Source of the DNA: Rhodococcus sp. 14-1411-2a
GTDB taxonomy: Bacteria > Actinomycetota > Actinomycetes > Mycobacteriales > Mycobacteriaceae
DNA: 64,000 nucleotides
Direction: 5' to 3'
Assembly (NCBI RefSeq): GCF_002259485.1
Contig: NZ_NPGA01000015.1
Location: 602,001 to 666,000, forward strand
The notes below the pieces were generated by a model. The model saw only the letters and a list, made by a program, of their open reading frames with translations. It was not told the origin of the DNA and made no database searches. The position numbers were made by a program, and so were the translations under genes. Shown piece after piece: positions 33,181 through 40,909 of this stretch (the stretch's first letter is position 1; every line of letters begins with the position of its first letter).

Positions 33181-33268
33181 GCTGCGCGCACGGGACACTC
33201 CACTCGACCCGTTGGCCTGGGGAAACCCACTCGACGGTCGCAGGAGTGGAGCAAAAATTGCGCGCAGC
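33181..33268. repeat. Nested inverted repeats between gulonolactone oxidase and the molybdo-enzyme
   Basis: GCTGCGCGCA (33181-33190) pairs with TGCGCGCAGC (33259-33268). After symmetric seven-base gaps, CTCCACTC (33198-33205) pairs with GAGTGGAG (33244-33251), and GACC/GGTC can pair further inside. It lies between two genes on the reverse strand, as terminator of one or leader of the next. The word GAGTGGAGCAAAA (33244-33256) recurs at 50744-50756. Confidence 0.55.
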
Positions 33269-33286
33269 GCTACACCGGTCGGCCGC

Positions 33287-34600
33287 TCAGGACAGCAGAC
33301 GCTCGAGGTATCTGCTGCCGAACAGCTTCATCGGGTCCATCGCATCCCGAACACGCAGGAAGTCGTCGAAGTGTTCGTAGGTATCGCGCAGCTCGTCGCC
33401 GTCGAGGGAATGCAGTTTGCCCCAGTGTGGCCTGCCGCCGACGCTGCGGCAGATGGCCTCGACGGCGTCGAAGTACTCGCGGTGATCTCGCCGGTGGTAC
33501 TGGTGCACGGCGATGTAGGCCGTCGGGCGTCCGTACGCGGTGGAGAGCCAGATGTCGTCGGGGGCGGCGAAGCGCACTTCGACGGGAAACGCGATGGAGT
33601 GCGTAGACCGCCCGAGCCAGCGATCCACCTCGCGCAGCACCCCGCCGATCTCGGCTGCAGGCACGGCATATTCCATCTCGACGAACTTGACGGTCCGCGA
33701 CGACGAGAACACCCGGTACGAACGATTGGTGTACTCACGGGCCGACAGCGCCCGGGCCGACACCGAGTTGAGGCGCGGAATCAGGGCAGGCACCCGCGTC
33801 ACCACACGGTTGAGGCCCTCGAACACCGTGTTGGACAGCAATTCGTCGTCGAGATACGACCGCACCTTTCCCAGCGGACGCAGCGCAGCGTCGCCGGGCA
33901 GGCGGGTGTTGCGTTTGGTCAGCACCCGGTCGGTGTGCGGAAACCAGTAGAACTCGAAATGGTCGACGCCTGCCACGATCGCATCGAGATCGGCGAGCGT
34001 CGCCCGGAGCGTCGACGGCTCCTCGACGGCCCGGAGGACGAAGGCCGGAACGCATTCGAGCGTGACTCGGGTGATCACGCCGAGCGCACCGAGCCCGACG
34101 CGGGCCGCGTCGAACAGTTCCGTGTTCTCCTCGCGAGAGCACCGAACGAGCCGGCCGTCCGAGGTCATCAGCTCCAGCGCGTACACCTGAGTCGCGATGC
34201 CGCCGAAGCGGGCTCCGGTTCCGTGAGTGCCCGTGGAGATGGCTCCGGCAATCGATTGTTCGTCGATGTCGCCGAGGTTGGTCATGGCCAGGCCGAGGTC
34301 CCACAACCGCGCGGTCAGATCGCGCAGCCGAGTGCCTGCGAGCACAGTCACCCGGGCGGAACCGTCGTCCTCGCGCACCACCGATTCGATCCCGCGCAGC
34401 GAATCCAGGCTGATCTGAACGCCGTCGGTGACCGCGATCGGAGTGAACGAGTGGCCCGCTCCGACGCACCGCACCGTCCGAGATCGTTCGACGGCATCCC
34501 GCAGAATCGCACGCAACTCGTCCACCGATGAAGGCTCGGCTCGATGCACCGGATACGCATGCTGGTTGCCCGCCCAGTTCTGCCACGACCGCTCGATCAT
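33287..34600 (-). CDS. FAD-linked sugar-lactone oxidase (L-gulono-1,4-lactone dehydrogenase/oxidase-like)
   Basis: 437 residues from ATG 34600. The PCMH-type FAD domain has RCVGAGHSFTPI with His50 expected to carry covalent FAD, NLGDIDEQSIAGAISTGTHG, and the C-terminal ALO domain ends with GRPHWGKLH, the HWxK motif of aldonolactone oxidoreductases, and MDPMKLFGSRYLERLL. M. tuberculosis Rv1771 is a characterised L-gulono-1,4-lactone dehydrogenase of this type. Whether the cell makes ascorbate is unclear; the enzyme may act on another aldonolactone or polyol. It is divergent from the TetR gene across a tandem-repeat array. Confidence 0.9.
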   Translation of the reverse strand: MIERSWQNWAGNQHAYPVHRAEPSSVDELRAILRDAVERSRTVRCVGAGHSFTPIAVTDGVQISLDSLRGIESVVREDDGSARVTVLAGTRLRDLTARLWDLGLAMTNLGDIDEQSIAGAISTGTHGTGARFGGIATQVYALELMTSDGRLVRCSREENTELFDAARVGLGALGVITRVTLECVPAFVLRAVEEPSTLRATLADLDAIVAGVDHFEFYWFPHTDRVLTKRNTRLPGDAALRPLGKVRSYLDDELLSNTVFEGLNRVVTRVPALIPRLNSVSARALSAREYTNRSYRVFSSSRTVKFVEMEYAVPAAEIGGVLREVDRWLGRSTHSIAFPVEVRFAAPDDIWLSTAYGRPTAYIAVHQYHRRDHREYFDAVEAICRSVGGRPHWGKLHSLDGDELRDTYEHFDDFLRVRDAMDPMKLFGSRYLERLLS

Positions 34601-34629
34601 CGAATCACTATCGCACTGCTCGAACCGAA

Positions 34630-34752
34630 GGTCGTTCCGCAGGCTCCACTGCTGCAACCTCCAGGTCATTCCGCAGGCTCCACTGCTGCAACCTCCAGGT
34701 CATTCCGCAGGCTCCACTGCTGCAACCTCCAGGTCATTCCGCAGGCTCCACT
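34630..34752. repeat. 34-bp tandem repeat, three full copies and a partial fourth
   Basis: Units start at 34630, 34664, 34698 and 34732 (the last stops after 21 bases). Each consists of a 21-base block GGTC(G/A)TTCCGCAGGCTCCACT and a 13-base spacer GCTGCAACCTCCA. Copies are identical apart from one base in the first. The same block occurs once at 20458-20478. The array lies in the divergent gap between the lactone oxidase and TetR genes. Confidence 0.85.
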
Positions 34753-34803
34753 CCCGTGGGTCAATCGGAGGCACAGAACTCGTCTGCGCCCTAGGATCGG
34801 GTG

Positions 34804-35445
34804 ATGCAATCGAGGCTGCCCGCTGATGTGCGGCGCGCACAACTGGTGCAGTCTGCGATCGATGTCGCGGAGCGGGTCGGCATCGAGTCTCTGACCGTGC
34901 GTGCTCTCTCTGAGCACGCCGACGTCACCAAGGGCATCGTGCAGTACCACTTCGAGACCAAGCAGGATCTGGTGATCGCGATGGGGGAGCACCTCATCGT
35001 CGACGTCACCGAGATTCTGCATGCCGCGTTGGAAAGCGCGGTGGGCACGCGCGAACTCCCGGGTGTCCGAGGTCTGCGCGAGCTGGTGCACGGCGGTCTG
35101 AGCGCGGTGTGGTTGCTGATCGAGAAGTCACCGGGTCGGCAGTTGCTCGCGTACGAGATCAAGACCTACTTGCTGCGCCATCGTGCGCTCGGGTCCGCCA
35201 CGGCCGCCGAGATCGCCAGTGGGCAGTACCGAATCCGGGACTCCGAGGCCCGGTTGTTCTTCGAGAAGTGTTCCGCCCACACCGGGACGCGATGGCTGGA
35301 GCCGGTGGCGTCGATCGCGCGTTTCGGGATGGCCACCCTCGACGGCCTCGTGCTGCGATGGTTGGTCGACGGCGACGATCTCGAGGTGCTGGCGCAGATC
35401 GACGACCTGTCGGGTCTGATAGCGGCCAAGGCTCAGGACCGCTGA
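34804..35445 (+). CDS. TetR family transcriptional regulator
   Basis: 213 residues from ATG 34804 (GTG 34801 is adjacent and also possible). HTH: AQLVQSAIDVAERVGIESLT, RALSEHADVTKGIVQYHF, TKQDLVIAMGEHL. The ligand domain is of the TetR_C group with a long helical tail. It starts 60 bases before the PLP-fold gene on the same strand and is divergent from the lactone oxidase, so it may control either. No clear palindrome other than the tandem array is visible in the gap. Confidence 0.87.
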   Translation: MQSRLPADVRRAQLVQSAIDVAERVGIESLTVRALSEHADVTKGIVQYHFETKQDLVIAMGEHLIVDVTEILHAALESAVGTRELPGVRGLRELVHGGLSAVWLLIEKSPGRQLLAYEIKTYLLRHRALGSATAAEIASGQYRIRDSEARLFFEKCSAHTGTRWLEPVASIARFGMATLDGLVLRWLVDGDDLEVLAQIDDLSGLIAAKAQDR

Positions 35446-35517
35446 ATGCTCGCCGGGACTTCTCGGCTGTGGAGTGTTTGACTGTTCGGACCTGGCAACG
35501 ACAAAGGAATGAGCCGC

Positions 35518-36732
35518 ATGAGTTCGATCGCCGGTGTCGCAACCACCGACACGACACCACTGTCCCGTATCGCCGCTGCCACCGAAGGGCTCGAATCACC
35601 AATGGCTGCAGTCGATCTGGCGGCCCTCGATGCCAATGCTGCGGCGCTGCGAGCACGGGCGGACGAAGTGCCGATCAGGATCGCGAGCAAGTCGGTTCGG
35701 TCCCGGGCGGTTTTGGAGCGGGTGCTCGCGGCCGACGGCGTGAGCGGGGTCATGGCGTACTCCCTGCGTGAGGCGATCTGGTTGGCACGCCACGGCGTCG
35801 AGGACATCCTGATGGGGTACCCGACGGTCGACCGCACCGCCCTCGCCGAGGTCGTCAACGATCGTGTTCTGTCTGGGCGCATCACGCTGATGGTCGACGA
35901 CGTCGCACAGCTGGACATCGTGCGCGACGCCACCGCCAGTGATCTTCTCAAGCCCCGTATCTGTCTCGACGTCGATGCCTCGCTGCGGATCGGGCCGCTG
36001 CACATCGGTGTCAGACGTTCGCCACTGCGCGAACCCGAGCAGGTCGCCGCCTTCGCGCGGGCGGCGCATGCGCGGGGGTTTCGGGTGGTCGGGCTGATGT
36101 TCTACGAGGCGCAGATCGCCGGTGTGCCCGACGCCAATCTCGCGGTGGAATGGATGAAGTCGCTGTCGTCTCGTGAGATCTCCACGCGCAGAACGGCGGT
36201 GGTCGAGGCCGTGACTGCGGCCGTCGGCCGGATCGAGATCGTCAACAGCGGCGGTACCGGGTCGATCGAGTTCTCGGCGGCCGATCCCGTCGTCACCGAG
36301 GTGACCGCGGGATCGGGTCTGTTCGCGCCGACGCTCTTCGATCGGTATCGCGCGTTCTCGGCCGAGCCCTCGCTGTTCTTCGCGTTGCCCGCGGTGCGCA
36401 AGCCGACGCCACAGATCGCGACGCTGTTCGGCGGTGGCTACATCGCGTCGGGCCCGGCGTCGACGTCGAGGTCCCCGCGGCCGATCGCGTGGTCGAGAAA
36501 GGCCAGGGGCGTGGTGACGTCCGGTTTGAAGTTGCTGCGCAACGAAGGCGCGGGCGAGGTGCAGACTCCGGTGAGCGGAGCGGGAGAGATCAGGATCGGT
36601 GATCGCGTCTGGTTCCGGCATGCCAAGGCCGGCGAGCTGTGCGAGCGATTCGACACCCTGCATCTGGTACACGCCGACGGGTCCGTCGAGGCGGTCCCCA
36701 CCTATCGTGGTGAGGGCATGGCGTTCGGCTGA
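35518..36732 (+). CDS. PLP-dependent amino acid deaminase/aldolase-like protein (alanine-racemase fold)
   Basis: 404 residues from ATG 35518, nine bases after AAAGGA (the in-frame ATG at 35509 abuts that site and is unlikely). IRIASKSVRS holds the Schiff-base Lys58 of fold-type III PLP enzymes, MGYPTVD and LMVDDV follow, IVNSGGTGSI binds the phosphate, and the C-terminal beta domain ends FDTLHLVHADGSVEAVPTYRGEGM, as in D-threonine aldolase/D-serine dehydratase relatives. The substrate is unknown. From memory, M. tuberculosis carries a similar gene (Rv1769) close to the gulonolactone dehydrogenase gene, so this neighbourhood may be conserved. Its 3' end overlaps the convergent helicase gene by 31 bases. 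Confidence 0.83.
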   Translation: MSSIAGVATTDTTPLSRIAAATEGLESPMAAVDLAALDANAAALRARADEVPIRIASKSVRSRAVLERVLAADGVSGVMAYSLREAIWLARHGVEDILMGYPTVDRTALAEVVNDRVLSGRITLMVDDVAQLDIVRDATASDLLKPRICLDVDASLRIGPLHIGVRRSPLREPEQVAAFARAAHARGFRVVGLMFYEAQIAGVPDANLAVEWMKSLSSREISTRRTAVVEAVTAAVGRIEIVNSGGTGSIEFSAADPVVTEVTAGSGLFAPTLFDRYRAFSAEPSLFFALPAVRKPTPQIATLFGGGYIASGPASTSRSPRPIAWSRKARGVVTSGLKLLRNEGAGEVQTPVSGAGEIRIGDRVWFRHAKAGELCERFDTLHLVHADGSVEAVPTYRGEGMAFG

Positions 36733-39700
36733 ATTCCGTTCTCGCACAGGCTCATGAAAGTGCCGAGGGTGACCAGTCCGGCCGGGGTCGACGGCAGGTA
36801 CCGGGTCAGTGCCCGCGACCGGACAAGTATCGCGGCCCACTGGCCTCGCGAGACGGCGACGTTGAGTCTGTTGCGGGACAACAGGAATCCCATGCCTCGT
36901 GGCACGTCTTCGATTGCCGACGCGGCCATCGAGATCAACACCACCGGTGCCTGTCGTCCTTGGAACTTGTCGACGGTGCCCACCGAGACCTCGTCGAGTC
37001 CGGCGGCCGCGAGTCTTTCGACGATGACGGCCACCTGCGCGTTGTAGGCGGCGACGACCAGGAAGTCGCCCTGGTCCATCGGCCGCGCACCCTCGAAGGA
37101 TTGCGGGTCGCTCCACAGTCGGCCCAGCAGATTCTGCACGTGAGTGACGATCTCGTCGGCTTCCTCCCCCGAGTCGGTGGAGTTGCCGTGGTGGTCGAGG
37201 TGGACGATATGCAGGCCGGGTTCGAGCGACTCCAGTGAACGTGCCTGTGTCACAGCACGGTTGGACTCGAGCTTGCCCTCGTACGACAGTGCCGAGACCG
37301 GCGCGCACAGATCGGGATGCATCCGCCACGTCGTGGCCAGGAAGTACCCGCGGTCGGCGGGCAGCGTCGGGTGACCGCTGGTGATCCAGCCCAGCGCCGA
37401 CTCGTCGACGGGTTCTGGGTGGGTGCCCTGGCTGACCTGCGGCAGCTGTGCCGGGTCGCCGAGCAGCAGCAGGTTGCGTGCGGACACCGAGACGGCGATG
37501 GTATTGGCCAGGGAGAACTGCCCGGCCTCGTCGATGACCAGCAGATCGAGCGACTCGGGCGGAATGCGGCCGGGGTTGGAGAAGTCCCAGGCAGTACCGC
37601 CGATGACGCAGCCATCCTCGGCGGCGGTGACGAAGCGGCAGTAGTCCGTCGGGTCCAGGACGGTGTGGGCGGTCGGTGCCTTCTTTCCCACCTTGGCCGG
37701 GTCCACCCCTGCGGCCACGATGGTGTCGAGCAGATTGTTCACCACGTGATGCGATTGGCCCACCACCCCGACCTTCCAATGATGGACATCGACCAACTCG
37801 GCGATGACCCGCGCAGCGGTGTACGTCTTCCCGGTCCCGGGTGGCCCCTGCACGGCAACGTACGACCGGTCCAGATCGAGCAGTGCCGCCGTGACGGCTG
37901 CCGCGTAATCGCCGGCGTGCACCTCGGGAAGACCGGTGCCGGAACGGGTTCGGGGCGGCGACAGCGTCAGCAGATCGGCGACAGCCGTGTGCGGAAGGTG
38001 CGGCAGTGCGGCGTGGACCTCGGCCGCGACGGCAACGATCGCCTGCTCCAGATACTTGGTGGCCGGGGGCGGTTCGGGTGCGGTGGCGACGGGGAAGTCG
38101 GAGTACTCGTCCACTCCCTTGCGCAGGTTCTCCTGCACCACCACCATGTCGAGGGTGCCCTCGTAGCCCGCCTCCACGATCTCGACCGTCGTGGTCGCCC
38201 GATGGATCGGCTGCTGTTTCGGCAATCCCTCCGGGGCCGGGTTTTCGTAGAGCAGCTTGACCTTGGAGCTCGACAGGACGCCGCTGCTCAGATGTCCCAG
38301 CAGCTTGAGCTGTCGTCGCAGGACCCGTTGCTTCGGTGCAGTCTTCATCCAGTCGTGCACCAGCTCGGCGCGCTCGACCTTCAGCACGTCGGCCGCGTCG
38401 GCCCACTCGTCGAGCGGGTGGGTGAGGCGATCGAAGTGCGCCCACCAGAACGGCTTTCGCTCGCGGCGGTGGTAGCCGATGGAACCGGAGAACAATGCGA
38501 CGGCCTGCTGCGTCGAGGTGCGCTCCCACGGCAGACCGGCGTAGTCGGCGAGTTCGAGCTCCAGCGGGCTCGCGGTGTCCGTCGCACCGTCTTCGAGTTC
38601 GAGATGCTGCCGAGCCCGCGGGTGCACACCGGCGTCCGACGCGCGCCCCAGTAACCAATCCCGCAGTCGCAGCGTCGATTCGCAGTCGGTGCGGTTGTAC
38701 TCGGCGATATCGGCGAGGAGCGCAGCAGCCTCGGCGTCCTTGCCCTGGTCTCGTAGATCGCACCAGTTCGCGTATTCGACGATCGACGCGGCCGCATCGG
38801 TGACGTCCCCGTCGCGGGCCGCGGGCATGTACAGGGGTTCGAGCTTCTTGATGCTGTACGACCTGGCTCCGATGCGCACCGCAGATCGCACGATCGGGTA
38901 GAGGTCGACCAGAACGTCGTCCCGCAGTAGGTCGTCGACTGCGTCCTCACCCACTCCGTAGCGTCCGGCGAGGCGCAGTAGCGCGGTCTTCTCGTACGGC
39001 GCGTAGTGGTAGACGTGCATGTTCGGGTAGGCGGCGCGACGGGTGGTCACGTAGTCGAGGAAGTCGATCAGGGCGCGGCGTTCCTGCGCGCGATCGTGCG
39101 CCCAGAACGGGAGGAAGTCGCCGTCGGCGGTGTAGACACCGAACAGATACTCGAGTCCCCATTCGGCACTGCCGGCCTCGGCCCACAGTGGGTCGCCCTC
39201 GAAGTCGAAGAAGATGTCGCCCGGATCGGGCTCGGGGATCACACCGAGGGCGTCGGCGTCGAACATCTCGAACTCGGCGTCGCCGCTGCGTTCCTGACGA
39301 ACCTGCAGCGCGGCCTGAGCTCGCAGATTCGTGACCGTGCGAGACGACATGCCGTCCACGCTTCCGGTCGATGCAGCCAGTTCGTCGACCGTCGAGATGC
39401 CGGCGTCGAGCAGTCTGTCCCTGGTGCTCGCGCGCATGCCTGCGACCAGAACCAGGTCGCGGTGCTGTTCCACCTCGGCCGTGCAGGCCTCGCACTGTCC
39501 GCAGCCGGAGTAGCGCGAGTCGAACCAGTCGACGACGGTCCCCTCGGCGTGGTGCTCGTCGAGGATGTGTTGCAGGTGTTCCCTGGATTGTCGGTAGACC
39601 GGCAGGATCTCGGCGAGCGAGTGCGCGGAGTCGCTGCCGTCGCCGAGCATCAGGTGCACCTCTTCGCTCGGGACGATCCCGCCGGCCCGGAGCGCGTCCG

Positions 39701-40151
39701 CGTAGGCTGCCAGCTGCAGCAGGGCCGACACCTTCGCGTGCCGCGACAGCTTGGTGTCGTACACGGCGTACCGATCGCCCTCGGCCACCAGAAAGTCGCA
39801 GAATCCGAGAAATCGGCCGTCGAAGAACGTGGCCTGATACACCACGGGTGTCCGGGAGGTGAGGGCGGTGAACGTCGCCCAGGCCGCGTCGGCCAATTCC
39901 TGTGCGGTGCGTCCCGGTCGGTCCATCGTCAGGACACCGCCGGGAAACCGCTGCTGGAATGTCTCGAGCTGGCGGCGTTCGTGCTCGAATCCGAGTGCAG
40001 AGGTGCGGTCCAGCATCGGATCCGGCGCGGCGGTGGCCCGCGGGATCAGACCGGTGAGGCCGTCGAGTCGGCGCAGCAGTCCGAATTCGCACGACGCTGC
40101 CGCGGCGAGGTCGCTGGCGCTGTAGATGACGCGATCGCCGATGAGGAACAC
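36702..40151 (-). CDS. TM0106-type RecB-like nuclease / RNase H-like exonuclease / SF1 helicase fusion
   Basis: 1,149 residues, three parts. (1) RecB-like nuclease: D119, D132 and K134 (YDTK), Q146 and Y150 as metal and motif residues, with Cys21 and Cys217, Cys220, Cys223 (CGQCEAC) placed as in the 4Fe-4S cluster of Cas4/AddB nucleases. (2) DEDD/YprB-like exonuclease: DIFFDFEGDP with D316 and E318, later YNRTDCEST. (3) UPF1/Dna2-like helicase: GPPGTGKT near 769, LLVIDEAGQ, GDPAQLPQV, VGTVDKFQGRQ, NVAVSRG. It should unwind and cut DNA or RNA-DNA structures. From memory, M. tuberculosis Rv1251c is a same-size relative in the same order, so it is core repair or housekeeping and not a recent defence gene. 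Confidence 0.9.
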   Translation of the reverse strand: MFLIGDRVIYSASDLAAAASCEFGLLRRLDGLTGLIPRATAAPDPMLDRTSALGFEHERRQLETFQQRFPGGVLTMDRPGRTAQELADAAWATFTALTSRTPVVYQATFFDGRFLGFCDFLVAEGDRYAVYDTKLSRHAKVSALLQLAAYADALRAGGIVPSEEVHLMLGDGSDSAHSLAEILPVYRQSREHLQHILDEHHAEGTVVDWFDSRYSGCGQCEACTAEVEQHRDLVLVAGMRASTRDRLLDAGISTVDELAASTGSVDGMSSRTVTNLRAQAALQVRQERSGDAEFEMFDADALGVIPEPDPGDIFFDFEGDPLWAEAGSAEWGLEYLFGVYTADGDFLPFWAHDRAQERRALIDFLDYVTTRRAAYPNMHVYHYAPYEKTALLRLAGRYGVGEDAVDDLLRDDVLVDLYPIVRSAVRIGARSYSIKKLEPLYMPAARDGDVTDAAASIVEYANWCDLRDQGKDAEAAALLADIAEYNRTDCESTLRLRDWLLGRASDAGVHPRARQHLELEDGATDTASPLELELADYAGLPWERTSTQQAVALFSGSIGYHRRERKPFWWAHFDRLTHPLDEWADAADVLKVERAELVHDWMKTAPKQRVLRRQLKLLGHLSSGVLSSSKVKLLYENPAPEGLPKQQPIHRATTTVEIVEAGYEGTLDMVVVQENLRKGVDEYSDFPVATAPEPPPATKYLEQAIVAVAAEVHAALPHLPHTAVADLLTLSPPRTRSGTGLPEVHAGDYAAAVTAALLDLDRSYVAVQGPPGTGKTYTAARVIAELVDVHHWKVGVVGQSHHVVNNLLDTIVAAGVDPAKVGKKAPTAHTVLDPTDYCRFVTAAEDGCVIGGTAWDFSNPGRIPPESLDLLVIDEAGQFSLANTIAVSVSARNLLLLGDPAQLPQVSQGTHPEPVDESALGWITSGHPTLPADRGYFLATTWRMHPDLCAPVSALSYEGKLESNRAVTQARSLESLEPGLHIVHLDHHGNSTDSGEEADEIVTHVQNLLGRLWSDPQSFEGARPMDQGDFLVVAAYNAQVAVIVERLAAAGLDEVSVGTVDKFQGRQAPVVLISMAASAIEDVPRGMGFLLSRNRLNVAVSRGQWAAILVRSRALTRYLPSTPAGLVTLGTFMSLCENGIQPNAMPSPR

Positions 40152-40230
40152 GCGCCCACCCTAGTCACCGCCGCGAGCGGTACCGGTCACGTTGCGCGCG
40201 GATGCCGTCGCGAGGAGGCAAAATGATCGA

Positions 40231-40848
40231 ATGCCTTTTTTCGACGGAGCCACCGGCGCGGTCCACTACCGAAACTGGACTGTCCCCGATGCTCGTTTCG
40301 GTCTCGTTTTTCTGCACGGTCTCGGCCAGAACAGCGGCCATTATCACCGTTTCGCTCGCGTCCTGAACGGACGCGGAGTCGATGTGTGGGCGGTCGATCA
40401 CGTGGGCCACGGCCTCACCGAAGGTGAGTTGACGGACGCCGCTCAGATTCCCGCACTCGCGCAGAACGCGCTGCAGTTGCTCGAGATCGCCGAGGCCGAA
40501 CACCCGGAGTTGTCGTTCGCACTGATGGGGCATTCGTTGGGGGCGGCGACGGCCATCGCAGCCCTCGGCGCGCATCCGGAGGCGGTCCAGTGCGCCGTAC
40601 TGTGCGGAACGCCCAAGTCGGTGACCGGCTCGGTCACCGATCTCGCCGACAATGTGATTCCGCTGCTGGCCGTGCACGGCGTGGACGATCGTCTGGCTCC
40701 GGTCGATGCGGTGCGCGAGTGGATCGGCGGCGTTCCCGACGCGTCCCTGCGCGAATTCGAGGACGGTGGCCACGACCTGCTGCACGAGAAGATCCACTTG
40801 CAGGTGACGTCGGTGGTGGCGGAGTTCCTCGACGACCACATGTCCTGA
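40231..40848 (+). CDS. Serine alpha/beta-hydrolase (monoacylglycerol-lipase-like)
   Basis: 205 residues from ATG 40231, 12 bases after GAGGAGG. FLHGLGQNSGHYHRFA is the oxyanion segment, MGHSLGAATA carries the nucleophile, VDDRLAPVD the acid and GGHDLLHEK the His. It is shorter than the usual 270-280 residues of monoacylglycerol lipases, with a reduced cap region. It is probably cytoplasmic, with no signal peptide. Divergent from the helicase gene and followed by a strong shared terminator. Confidence 0.85.
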   Translation: MPFFDGATGAVHYRNWTVPDARFGLVFLHGLGQNSGHYHRFARVLNGRGVDVWAVDHVGHGLTEGELTDAAQIPALAQNALQLLEIAEAEHPELSFALMGHSLGAATAIAALGAHPEAVQCAVLCGTPKSVTGSVTDLADNVIPLLAVHGVDDRLAPVDAVREWIGGVPDASLREFEDGGHDLLHEKIHLQVTSVVAEFLDDHMS

Positions 40849-40859
40849 CAAACGAAAAA

Positions 40860-40896
40860 GAACGGGCCCGGCGCGAGGATCGCGCCGGGCCCGTTC
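40860..40896. terminator. Bidirectional terminator between hydrolase and fadD
   Basis: GAACGGGCCCGGCGCG at 40860-40875 pairs perfectly with 40881-40896 (16 bp, five-base loop). AACGAAAA precedes and CTCGTTCG follows, extending the pairing and giving A/T flanks in both directions. It is placed between convergent stops. Confidence 0.9.
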
Positions 40897-40909
40897 TCGT
40901 TCGGTCGAT

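Noticed and set aside
34630..34752. CRISPR array
   Set aside because: The 34-base period has 13-base identical spacers, not unique ones, and no cas genes are present.
34666..35091. Open frames through the 34-bp tandem repeat coding for repeated peptides
   Set aside because: The unit is not a multiple of three, so repeats shift frame. The frames overlap the TetR gene in antisense and have no start signals.
35596..38763. 1,055-codon reverse-strand frame overlapping the nuclease-helicase gene
   Set aside because: Same strand but a different frame from a gene with intact helicase and nuclease motifs; the translation is Arg/Gly-rich and has no domain. It also runs through the PLP-fold gene.
36702..40151. 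CRISPR-Cas4 or a phage-defence island
   Set aside because: The RecB domain resembles Cas4, but no adaptation or interference genes, integrase or defence neighbours are near, and the gene seems to be in a conserved chromosomal order.
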